From CAYHWW01 sp964360145 (GTDB lineage: Bacteria; Bdellovibrionota; UBA1018; CAYHWW01), in contig CAYHWW010000125.1 in assembly GCA_964360145.1 (NCBI GenBank), positions 1-10,047 on the forward strand: a stretch of DNA of 10,047 nt, given 5' to 3'. The position numbers and the translations under genes were made by a program. Under the pieces are notes generated by a model. The model had not been told where the DNA came from. It did not search any database and saw only the letters and a program-made list of their open reading frames with translations. Below, one piece after another: positions 1-6,385 of the stretch (the first letter of the stretch is position 1; every line of letters begins with the position of its first letter).

Positions 1-50
1 GAGCGGGCGACGACGACAACGAAGCTCCCCGGCAAAGGACAGCGTCTACG

Positions 51-2738
51 CTACGGAGTGAGGAAACTCGCGCAATCTGCGGGCAATAATGCCAGGGCAC
101 GGCGCCGATGGAGATTATATGTCACGCGGTACTGACGTCGTTCCATGGAGAGAGATCCGGCTGCCACGGTGTCAAAACGACTGTCTTTGAGGGGAAGCAG
201 CGCGGGCTCCCCGACGGGTGCCAAGAATTCCCGGGATTCCCGCTCCAGGCGGAAGCGGTGGCTGGATTGGAACACGGTGCGGATGAGATCCCCATCCCGG
301 GCAGCACTGCCCTGCAGCCAGGAACCGAAGCGTTGGGAGTCTTCGATGAGGCCGTGGAGATATTGCGAGAGGGCACCAGGGTAGGAACCATTGCGGCGCA
401 GGCTTAAAATATAATCGATGTCGAAGCGATGGGGGAAGAGCAGCGGGTGTTGCACGGCCCGCAGCATAACGCTTTGGGCGAGGAGCTCCGCCACCCGGCC
501 ATTGCCGTCTTTGAACGGGTGGATGTGCTCAAAGCCCAGGAAGGCTTCGAGAGCAGTCTCCGCGGTAAGGGGTGTAGTCCCAAGCCAATGGAGGAAGCGT
601 GACACAGCCTCCTCAGAGGTCACCGGCGCTCCATCCACGGGATGGTAGGTGAAGCTTTGCACGGCACCGAGGGCATCGGCAGGAAGGATGCCGCGGTTCA
701 AGATGGTGTGGAGCTCCTGCAGGTAGGCTCCGTCCAAGGGGCGGTGAGTGCTGGCAAGGACGAAGGCCACGGCGGCTTCCGCGTTGGCCGTGGCCCGGTG
801 GCGGGTTTCGGCCTGGGAGGCGCCGCTGTCGTAGTGGGTGTCGCCGCTGGAGAGGGTGGAGGAGCGGCTCAGGCTCTGCATCATCATCATGCGCTGCTGG
901 GCCACGGGTAGGACAGGGAGTGCCACCACGGCGCGGGGCTCATGGAACTCTTCAGCGCGAAGCGCGGTGACGCCTTCGCGCTCCAGCTCGCGCAAAAGGT
1001 CTTCGTAGCCACGGGCGATGCCGCTGGATACCCGCAGATCGCGGCTTTCGAACTCACGCACCACACGCAGGCGCTCTTCGATGTCGGCGCTCATCACCGC
1101 GGCTTGTACGGTGTTACCATCGGTGACGGCCCGGCGAATTTCTCCGGCGTAGAAGCCTGTGACGAGACGGGTGTGGTTTGAAGGCGTGAAGCGGTCCGGC
1201 ATCTCCCACAGCAGGTTCAGGGCCGCAGCGTAGAGGCGCTTGGCTTCCTTTTTTGCGTTGAAGTCGGGACGGTGGAGGCCATAGTCAGTGCGGGTATCAG
1301 TGTCCCCCGCGGCGGTGGGGGTATCAGTGACGATGAAAGCCGACGCGAAGCGGATGCGGGTGCCGTGGCGGTCGTTGTGACGTGCGATGAGTCGAGCGAT
1401 CTTCGCGCCCTCCACGTCAACGGTGAGCATGTGATCCTGCTCGCGAAGACGGCGTACCAGGAGCTGGGTCTCTACCAGTGGCGAGAGCACCGAGAGATGG
1501 GGGCCTGCATGGCCGGTGCCGTGGGGCAGAAGGCCGTAGAGGTCGTTGGCGATGGAGAGCGGCGGTCCCACGGCGCCATCGTCGGTGAGCTCATGAAAGG
1601 TGCGGGGAATGGAGAGGCTATGCACGGGCACTGCGCGGTCGAAGCAGCCGGCGGAGCCGGCGAAGATGACGCGGTCGATGCCACGATGGAGGAAGGGGCG
1701 CACCAGGGTCAGGGCGGAGTTGCCGAAGTAGCGCAGTTCCACGTCGGTGAGCACGGCCACCGTGCGGGTGAGCCCGCTCTTGCCCGTGATCTCGTAGTAA
1801 CGCACCGTCGCGAAGTCTCCCACTCGAGCCTCTTGGAGGAAGCGGCCCCGCTGGCGCAGCTGTCCTTCGATGACGTCGGCGTAGCCGATGACGAGATCGT
1901 CGATGGGGCGGGCAGGCAGTGCGCGCAGAGCGCGGGTAACCACGGCATCGGCCACTTCCCAGGACTTCAAGTTATTGGAGGTGAGGAGCCGCATGCGGGG
2001 GAGTTCCTCGCCGAACTGGTAGGAGAGCTGCATGAGCTTGTGCACCAGCAAATCGCGACTGACGAAGCTGTGAAATACAAGAGTGGGTTGAGGGTCACCG
2101 GCGTGGAAAGCGAGCAGGGCTTTGGATCCCCGCAGGGAATAGGGGGCGTTGATTTGTTGGAAGTCCGTGTAGCCCTCGCGGGCGAGGCCCGTGAGGGTGT
2201 CCTGGGTGCCCAATTCGGAGAAGATGATGTGGTCGGGGTGGGCAATGTGCTGGAGACCACCCCACTTGCGTTCCACGTAGCGATGGATGTCCTGGATGGA
2301 GCTTGGGGCGTTGGGGTCAAAAAGGCCGGGCAACACCGGGGCTTCGAAGCGAAAGCGCACATTGCCCGGGGTGCGATAGGAGCTTTGGATAGCAGCCACG
2401 AAGAGGGGTTGATCGAGAATGCCGTACTTGCCATGGAGCCAGGCGAAGGCCTTGCCCGCGGTGCTGGTGTCACCGCCGTGGGTCTGCAGGCGCTGCAGCA
2501 GCTGCGGGGGCGTAAGGGCCAGTGCTTCTTCCGTGGGGATGAGGGCGGCGGCCTCCAGGCACGCAGAAACCGAGGGGCAAATCTCGGCGAGCGGTTGGCT
2601 TGCGACGTATTTTTCCAGCATGTCGGCAACGATGGCGGTCCAGGCTTGGCGCAAGGTCGCCATGGGGGCGGTGGCCGCGGCAAAAGGCATCGTAGCCACG
2701 AAAAATGCGGCAAGGGGGCGCCACCGGAGGGAAAGCAT
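51..2738 (-). CDS. Predicted exported protein: nucleoside-phosphorylase-like domain fused to C-terminal Fic domain
   Basis: 895 residues. The first ~24 residues (MLSLRWRPLAAFFVATMPFA, then small residues) form a basic start plus hydrophobic core, as in a Sec signal peptide. Residues ~25-300 are not recognised; C54 and C60 could form a disulfide. Residues ~300-490 resemble the PNP/UDP phosphorylase superfamily: a GIDRVIFAGSAG segment with GSAG at 361-364, VDVEGA with E443, and VTD with D472. A helical linker follows (~490-640). The Fic domain contains HPFKDGNGRVAE at 740-751, which keeps the catalytic His740 and the DGNGR loop but has Glu where the family has a final Arg. Fic enzymes usually transfer AMP or another phosphate-containing group onto protein side chains; target and donor are unknown here. 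No Shine-Dalgarno is visible before the ATG, but this start gives the signal peptide. The gene stands alone, divergent from the DTW gene. The Fic call is firm; the phosphorylase-like call is a motif-based judgement; export and function are inference. Confidence 0.85.
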   Translation of the reverse strand: MLSLRWRPLAAFFVATMPFAAATAPMATLRQAWTAIVADMLEKYVASQPLAEICPSVSACLEAAALIPTEEALALTPPQLLQRLQTHGGDTSTAGKAFAWLHGKYGILDQPLFVAAIQSSYRTPGNVRFRFEAPVLPGLFDPNAPSSIQDIHRYVERKWGGLQHIAHPDHIIFSELGTQDTLTGLAREGYTDFQQINAPYSLRGSKALLAFHAGDPQPTLVFHSFVSRDLLVHKLMQLSYQFGEELPRMRLLTSNNLKSWEVADAVVTRALRALPARPIDDLVIGYADVIEGQLRQRGRFLQEARVGDFATVRYYEITGKSGLTRTVAVLTDVELRYFGNSALTLVRPFLHRGIDRVIFAGSAGCFDRAVPVHSLSIPRTFHELTDDGAVGPPLSIANDLYGLLPHGTGHAGPHLSVLSPLVETQLLVRRLREQDHMLTVDVEGAKIARLIARHNDRHGTRIRFASAFIVTDTPTAAGDTDTRTDYGLHRPDFNAKKEAKRLYAAALNLLWEMPDRFTPSNHTRLVTGFYAGEIRRAVTDGNTVQAAVMSADIEERLRVVREFESRDLRVSSGIARGYEDLLRELEREGVTALRAEEFHEPRAVVALPVLPVAQQRMMMMQSLSRSSTLSSGDTHYDSGASQAETRHRATANAEAAVAFVLASTHRPLDGAYLQELHTILNRGILPADALGAVQSFTYHPVDGAPVTSEEAVSRFLHWLGTTPLTAETALEAFLGFEHIHPFKDGNGRVAELLAQSVMLRAVQHPLLFPHRFDIDYILSLRRNGSYPGALSQYLHGLIEDSQRFGSWLQGSAARDGDLIRTVFQSSHRFRLERESREFLAPVGEPALLPLKDSRFDTVAAGSLSMERRQYRVTYNLHRRRALALLPADCASFLTP
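486..521 (-). other. Fic active-site motif with terminal Arg replaced by Glu
   Basis: This stretch encodes residues 740-751, HPFKDGNGRVAE. The family consensus is HxFx(D/E)GNGRxxR. His740 (general base), Asp744 (metal binding) and the GNGR anion loop are present. The last position, which normally contacts nucleotide phosphates, is Glu751. Confidence 0.85.
879..890. repeat. Four CAT units inside the Fic-fusion gene
   Basis: Four tandem CAT triplets on the plus strand read as ATG on the coding strand and give four consecutive methionines (residues ~617-620) in the linker before the Fic domain. It is short and in frame, probably neutral, although each Met is a potential internal start. Confidence 0.6.
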
Positions 2739-2744
2739 GGGGGT

Positions 2745-2773
2745 GCGCTACCATTGCCGGATATTTTTATCAA
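2745..2773 (-). promoter_or_regulatory. Possible promoter of the Fic-fusion gene
   Basis: On the minus strand TTGATA (2773-2768) is followed after 17 bases by TAGCGC (2750-2745), and then by six bases and the ATG at 2738. The -35 is good and the -10 poor. Transcription would begin at or next to the start codon, which fits the lack of a ribosome binding site. Read by eye only. Confidence 0.25.
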
Positions 2774-2781
2774 TTTAGAAT
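2754..2781 (+). promoter_or_regulatory. Possible promoter of the DTW-domain gene
   Basis: TTGCCG (2754-2759), a 16-base spacer and TAGAAT (2776-2781) resemble a sigma-70 promoter in an AT-rich patch unlike the surrounding DNA. Transcription would start near 2788, giving a leader of about 37 bases. An alternative is TTTACA (2783-2788) with TGTGAT (2807-2812). The segment overlaps the proposed promoter of the divergent Fic-fusion gene, so the two could interfere with each other. Confidence 0.35.
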
Positions 2782-2824
2782 GTTTACACTGAGTTGCCGA
2801 ACCCCCTGTGATAGCGGGTCTGAC

Positions 2825-3535
2825 ATGAGAGCGTTCTGTTGGACCTGCCATCGCCCTGACGTTGCCTGTTTTTGCGCGCAGGCCCTTCCGTTTGCAAGCG
2901 ATGCCGACTTCGCGCTCATTGTGCATCCCTACGAAGCCAGAAGCACGGTGGGCACCGCATGGATTTTGCGTCGATCCATTTCCAATCTGAAGTGGTTTCG
3001 GAGCAAAGGAATCGGACTCGACGCGGAGCCAAGGTTTCTCGAAATTCTCAATGCGCCCGAGACTGTTCCACTGCTTCTTTTTCCGGGGCAACAAGCATTT
3101 AACCTCAGCCAGGCCTCAACTGAGGACTGGCGAAGCCTTGTTTCAAACTCACGACGCCCGCTCTTTTTTGTCATCGATGGTACCTGGACTCAAGCACATG
3201 CGATGCTCAGAAAAAGCGCGCTTCTCCGCTCTCTCCCCCGTGTCAGCTTTGAGACAACCCGTCTCTCGGAGTACGGCTTCAAAATACAACCTCATCCGGC
3301 CTGCTTGTCGAGCGTGGAGGGAGTGCACCGCGTGATCGAAGTCCTTGCCTCTCGGGGATGGGGTTCGCTGCCGGCTTTCCGTGAACATGATCAGATGATC
3401 GAGATCTTCAGGAACATGGTTAAATTTCAGTTCAAACACGAACGGAATCCACGGATCGACTCTCGAGTGGTGCGTCGTGCTCTCGAAAAAGATGACAACG
3501 AAGTCAGGCGGGGAAATCCCCCGGGAACTCCATGA
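2825..3535 (+). CDS. DTW-domain tRNA-uridine aminocarboxypropyltransferase (TapT/YfiP-like)
   Basis: 236 residues, close to the ~230 of E. coli TapT (YfiP). DTW enzymes transfer the 3-amino-3-carboxypropyl group of S-adenosylmethionine to a tRNA uridine, giving acp3U in the cytoplasm. The protein opens with a probable zinc site, C5-x2-C8 and C15-x-C17, then has an HPYE segment followed by basic residues (HPxE is typical of the family), the signature DGTW at 118-121, and an SSVEG segment in the C-terminal half. I chose the ATG at 2825 because the cysteine motif begins four residues later; the frame is open further upstream, but that extension (from 2705) runs into the divergent gene and has no family character. 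The site modified here cannot be read from sequence; position 47 is the E. coli precedent. Hand-sampled stretches look less GC-rich (about 52-60 %) than neighbouring genes. The 3' end overlaps the next minus-strand gene by 32 bases. Confidence 0.9.
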   Translation: MRAFCWTCHRPDVACFCAQALPFASDADFALIVHPYEARSTVGTAWILRRSISNLKWFRSKGIGLDAEPRFLEILNAPETVPLLLFPGQQAFNLSQASTEDWRSLVSNSRRPLFFVIDGTWTQAHAMLRKSALLRSLPRVSFETTRLSEYGFKIQPHPACLSSVEGVHRVIEVLASRGWGSLPAFREHDQMIEIFRNMVKFQFKHERNPRIDSRVVRRALEKDDNEVRRGNPPGTP

Positions 3536-3740
3536 AGGCTTGGGTGGCAAGAGCGGCCAACTGGGTCCGCAGGTCCTCTTCCTGGGTCGGATCGGACCAC
3601 AGGCGGAGGCGGCACAACTCCACGCCGTCTTCGGCCCTATGAGTCAAGGTACTGAAAGCCGCCAGCCCCTCCCAGGATTCCAGAATGGCATAGACGAATG
3701 CAGCATCTTTTTTGGCTATACGAATATCAATAGACTTCAT
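3504..3740 (-). CDS. Small DUF4911-like protein
   Basis: 78 residues beginning MKSIDIRIAKKDAAFVYAIL, with an E-S-W-E-G-L-A segment and a hydrophobic strand pattern ending in LRTQLAALATQAF. This recalls the small DUF4911 proteins found mainly in deltaproteobacterial groups, which have no known function; the match is from memory of the family's look, not a search. There is no signal peptide or membrane segment, so it is probably cytoplasmic. It converges on the DTW gene and overlaps its last 32 bases, and it diverges from the lipoprotein gene across 58 bases. The start has only a weak purine stretch (AGG) before the ATG. In the same DNA the plus strand shows no recognisable protein beyond the end of the DTW gene. 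Confidence 0.6.
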   Translation of the reverse strand: MKSIDIRIAKKDAAFVYAILESWEGLAAFSTLTHRAEDGVELCRLRLWSDPTQEEDLRTQLAALATQAFMEFPGDFPA

Positions 3741-3763
3741 TTGCCTATGTACTTTGAAAGGGC

Positions 3764-3792
3764 TTTGCCCCGCTGGGCCGCCGCCGTAAACT
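3764..3792 (+). promoter_or_regulatory. Possible promoter of the lipoprotein-lysM-dprA-topA cluster
   Basis: TTTGCC (3764-3769), a 17-base spacer and TAAACT (3787-3792) lie just before the ATG at 3799, with six bases between the -10 box and the start codon. This would give a leaderless or nearly leaderless transcript. AAGGA also lies here, but only one base from the ATG, too close for a normal Shine-Dalgarno. Judged by eye. Confidence 0.35.
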
Positions 3793-3798
3793 AAGGAT

Positions 3799-4728
3799 AT
3801 GCCTGGGCAAACCCGCGGCCGTCAATGGCTACTCCTCGCTCTAGTGATCTCCACCACCTCATGCGCCTCCTGGCGCCATAAAGACGCTGGCTCAGAAGAA
3901 CCCCCGACGCCGGAGGGTGCGCCCCAGGCGGCGATACAAAATCTCGACCCCCAGCAGCAAAAGATTGAGACTCTCACCTCCAATTTGGCCCGAGCGACTG
4001 CCCGCATTGAAGAGCTGGATGCCAAGATGGCGGCCATGCATGACTCCCTCGAAGGAACCCGCATCACCGTGGAGAATCTCACAGGGCCCCAAGGGGCTGC
4101 CGCAAGCACGACGCCCGTGGGCGAGTTGTCCGACAACGTCGCCCCCACCGCGGAATCCGCGCCGGAGCCCAAAAAGAAACAAGCGCACCGCAAAGAGCCC
4201 GTGGCCCTGGCCCCCGTGGCGCTATCCGCTGAGGATGCTGAAAAAAACTCACAGGCCGTGGGCCACTTCGCCAAGGCTGTGAACCTCATGCGCAAAGGCA
4301 GCTACCCTGACGCCGTGCTGGCCTTCACGCAATTCGTGGAGCGCCACCCGGAGCACGCGCTCGCAGGCTCCGCCCAATACCACGCGGGCGAGTCTTACTT
4401 CCTGATGGGTGAATACAAACTCGCCATCGCTGAATACGAGAAAATGCTCACGGCCTTCGGCAACCACCCCCGCATTCCCTCGGCGCTAGTGCGCCTGAGC
4501 CATGCCTATGGCGCCATCGGCAATGCCCGCGAGGGAAGCAAATACATGGCCCTCGCCAAAGAGAACTTCGCCGGCAATCCCTCATTGGACTGGCCCGCTC
4601 CCGCGGCACGTGCCGCCACCACCCCCTTGGCTGCCAAAGAAACCCCCGTGCCCCAACAAAAAACAGCGTCTTCCGCCCTCGAAACCGCTCCCATGGAGAT
4701 CAATAACCAGCATGAAGCAGCCCACTGA
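3799..4728 (+). CDS. YbgF/CpoB-like TPR lipoprotein
   Basis: 309 residues. The N-terminus has RGRQW, then a hydrophobic run ending in STTSC, so Cys22 is a candidate lipidation site; the lipobox (T-T-S-C) is weaker than consensus. Ala at +2 would favour the outer membrane. Residues ~47-95 look like a coiled coil (QQQKIETLTSNLARATARIE and onward); ~96-145 are a Pro/Ala/Lys-rich linker; ~150-262 are tetratricopeptide repeats (FAKAVNLMRKGSYPDAVLAF, then a YHAGESYFLMGEYKLAIAEY unit). Coiled coil followed by TPRs is the layout of YbgF/CpoB, the Tol-Pal-associated periplasmic protein that coordinates peptidoglycan synthesis with outer-membrane constriction. No tol or pal gene is next to it, so the functional link is inference. 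It overlaps the LysM gene by 17 bases, implying translational coupling, and is the first gene of the plus-strand cluster. Confidence 0.8.
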   Translation: MPGQTRGRQWLLLALVISTTSCASWRHKDAGSEEPPTPEGAPQAAIQNLDPQQQKIETLTSNLARATARIEELDAKMAAMHDSLEGTRITVENLTGPQGAAASTTPVGELSDNVAPTAESAPEPKKKQAHRKEPVALAPVALSAEDAEKNSQAVGHFAKAVNLMRKGSYPDAVLAFTQFVERHPEHALAGSAQYHAGESYFLMGEYKLAIAEYEKMLTAFGNHPRIPSALVRLSHAYGAIGNAREGSKYMALAKENFAGNPSLDWPAPAARAATTPLAAKETPVPQQKTASSALETAPMEINNQHEAAH

Positions 4729-6343
4729 GAAACAGTACCGCCTGCTCGTCCTGACCGTGGTTTTGTCCATGGCGGTCCTCAGCATCTCCGCCCAGGCCGG
4801 CTCGGATGACGACCTTGTGCGAATTTCCAAGATGTTGAAACCCATCCCGGATGCCCAATGGAACGAGTTGCTGGGCCCCAGCGTGCCCGACAGCTACGAT
4901 ATCCAGAAGGGCGACAACCTCTGGAACATCAGCAAGAGTATTTTCGGCAATCCCTTTTACTGGCCCAAGGTCTGGACGTTCAACAACACCGGCGGCGCCA
5001 TGTTGGGGAATCCCCACCTCATCGAGCCCGGCCAGAAACTACACTTTAAAGCGGGGTCCTCCGGCGAAATCCCCACCCTGAGCGACTCCACGGGCGCCGC
5101 GCCCTCCGCGGCAACCGCCGGTCAAGTGTCTTCCGCGGATGTCGCCGCCGCCGCGAAGGAGCACGAATACGACCGCATTTCCCCAGAGCTCTGGGCCCCC
5201 GAAGAGGGCGCCGACTCCGCCTCCGAATATGACCAGGTAAGCATTGACCGCGACATGAAAATCATCACGGAGGGACGCTTCAACTTCCGCGCCCCCTCCC
5301 TGATGAACGAAAGCACTCTTCCTTATCTGGGCGAGATCGTGGGTTCCCGCCGGGACGGCTCTAACCTCGCCACCGGTGAAGTCGTCTTCATCAAATCCAA
5401 TGGACAAGACCTGCAAGTGGGCTCTGCTTACAGCGTGCTGTCCGAGGCCACTATGGTGCAGGAAAAGAAGTCGGAGCGCATCGGCTACGCTTACAACGCC
5501 ACCGGCGAGATCCGCATTGTCGGCGTCAAGGATAGCCTTTACATCGGCGAGATTGAACGAGGCTCCGACGTCATCCGCCGCGGCGATCGCCTCTACCCCC
5601 TCCTGCCATTAATCTCCGGCATCTCCCCCAAGGTCGCGCGGGCCCCGGTGGAGGGGCTTGCCTTGATCGACCCCTCCTCCAGCGTGAGCAATGTGTCTCA
5701 GTACCGCTTCCTGTTCTTCGACCGCGGCCTGGAAGACGGCGTTGAAGTGGGTAACGTATTCCGCATTTACGACTATCACGACCCCGTAACCCAGAAGAAA
5801 ATCACCGAAAGCGATTTTCTCGTGTCCGCGGACGCCATCGTCGTCCACGCCACCGCTCAATTCTCCACCGCCCTTATACTACGCGCTCTAGGTACCGTCA
5901 GCCGCGGAGACTTCGGTATCCTCCTCACCGATATCAGTGACCTCAGGGGCCGCAAGCGTCGTGAGGCCAAGAGCCTCGGCGGCGAAGTGGACGCCAGGGA
6001 TAAGGAACTCGACGAGCTCGATGAACTGGATCGCAATGTGGGTGAGGGCGCAGGCCGCCAAGAAGAGCTTGAGGTCAAGGAATTGGATTACTGGGACCGC
6101 ACCAAAGATCTTGAGCCCACCGTGCCCTCCGACGCGGGCACCCCCACGGATGGCACGACGGCCCCCAGCGGTGGCACCGACATTCCCACGGAACCCCTGG
6201 AGCCCCTGGAACCCCTCGACAGCGGAGCGCCAGATGGAGAGACCGTGGCGCCTCCAGCCCCCGCCGAGGAGAACGCTCCCTTGGATAAAGGCTCGGAGCC
6301 ACCGGCGGAAGCCACCGACGATAACCTCTTGCCGCCGGAGTGA
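4712..6343 (+). CDS. Exported LysM-domain protein with acidic disordered tail
   Basis: 543 residues. A signal peptide is clear: MKQPTEKQYR, a hydrophobic core, and AQA before a likely cut after residue 29. Residues ~61-112 are a LysM peptidoglycan-binding domain (SYDIQKGDNLWNISKSIFGN, a YWPKVW segment, then a PHLIEPGQKL ending). Residues ~185-410 are a glycine-rich beta-type region repeating the idea of G-x-V-F or G-D-R-x-Y; I cannot name a family. From ~410 the protein becomes charged and disordered, with KELDELDELDR and then Pro/Glu/Thr-rich sequence to the end. I chose the ATG at 4712, inside the end of the lipoprotein gene, because it gives the signal peptide; a GGAG lies 13 bases upstream, rather far. 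The same frame is open earlier, but that part is Pro/Arg-rich out-of-frame reading of the TPR gene. Probable role: a periplasmic or surface peptidoglycan-associated protein working with the lipoprotein (inference). Confidence 0.85.
   Translation: MKQPTEKQYRLLVLTVVLSMAVLSISAQAGSDDDLVRISKMLKPIPDAQWNELLGPSVPDSYDIQKGDNLWNISKSIFGNPFYWPKVWTFNNTGGAMLGNPHLIEPGQKLHFKAGSSGEIPTLSDSTGAAPSAATAGQVSSADVAAAAKEHEYDRISPELWAPEEGADSASEYDQVSIDRDMKIITEGRFNFRAPSLMNESTLPYLGEIVGSRRDGSNLATGEVVFIKSNGQDLQVGSAYSVLSEATMVQEKKSERIGYAYNATGEIRIVGVKDSLYIGEIERGSDVIRRGDRLYPLLPLISGISPKVARAPVEGLALIDPSSSVSNVSQYRFLFFDRGLEDGVEVGNVFRIYDYHDPVTQKKITESDFLVSADAIVVHATAQFSTALILRALGTVSRGDFGILLTDISDLRGRKRREAKSLGGEVDARDKELDELDELDRNVGEGAGRQEELEVKELDYWDRTKDLEPTVPSDAGTPTDGTTAPSGGTDIPTEPLEPLEPLDSGAPDGETVAPPAPAEENAPLDKGSEPPAEATDDNLLPPE
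6191..6217 (+). repeat. Three 9-base units encoding EPL in the LysM protein tail
   Basis: GAACCCCTG, GAGCCCCTG and GAACCCCTC are tandem near-identical units that give EPLEPLEPL in the disordered C-terminal tail. Slippage could change the unit number without a frameshift. Confidence 0.6.
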
Positions 6344-6385
6344 ACCCTTCTTAGCTCGGCACGATGATTGCTATGTCGCCTGGCC

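Noticed and set aside
1..50. Left edge of the window, searched for a gene end or terminator downstream of the Fic-fusion gene
   Set aside because: Too short; no recognisable coding sequence, hairpin or T-run.
1272..2792. Open frame of ~506 codons on the plus strand, antisense to the Fic-fusion gene
   Set aside because: It is the shadow of the minus-strand gene, whose Fic motif and signal peptide are recognisable. The antisense product is low-complexity (Gly, Ala, Glu, His) with no domain.
1967..3094. Open frame of ~375 codons on the minus strand crossing the start of the DTW gene
   Set aside because: It spans two real genes and their promoter region; the translation is Pro/Ser/Arg-rich shadow sequence.
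3510..3521. GGGG-AAAT-CCCC inverted repeat at the convergent gene ends, considered as a bidirectional terminator
   Set aside because: The stem is only four or five pairs with a tiny loop, lies inside both coding regions, and no T-run follows on either strand.
3760..3770. GGGC-TTT-GCCC hairpin before the lipoprotein gene, considered as an operator or attenuator
   Set aside because: Four base pairs in GC-rich DNA are expected by chance; there is no partner repeat or other support.
4502..4711. Upstream in-frame extension of the LysM gene
   Set aside because: These 70 codons lie over the TPR lipoprotein gene in another frame and read as Pro/Arg-rich sequence; starting at 4712 gives a proper signal peptide.
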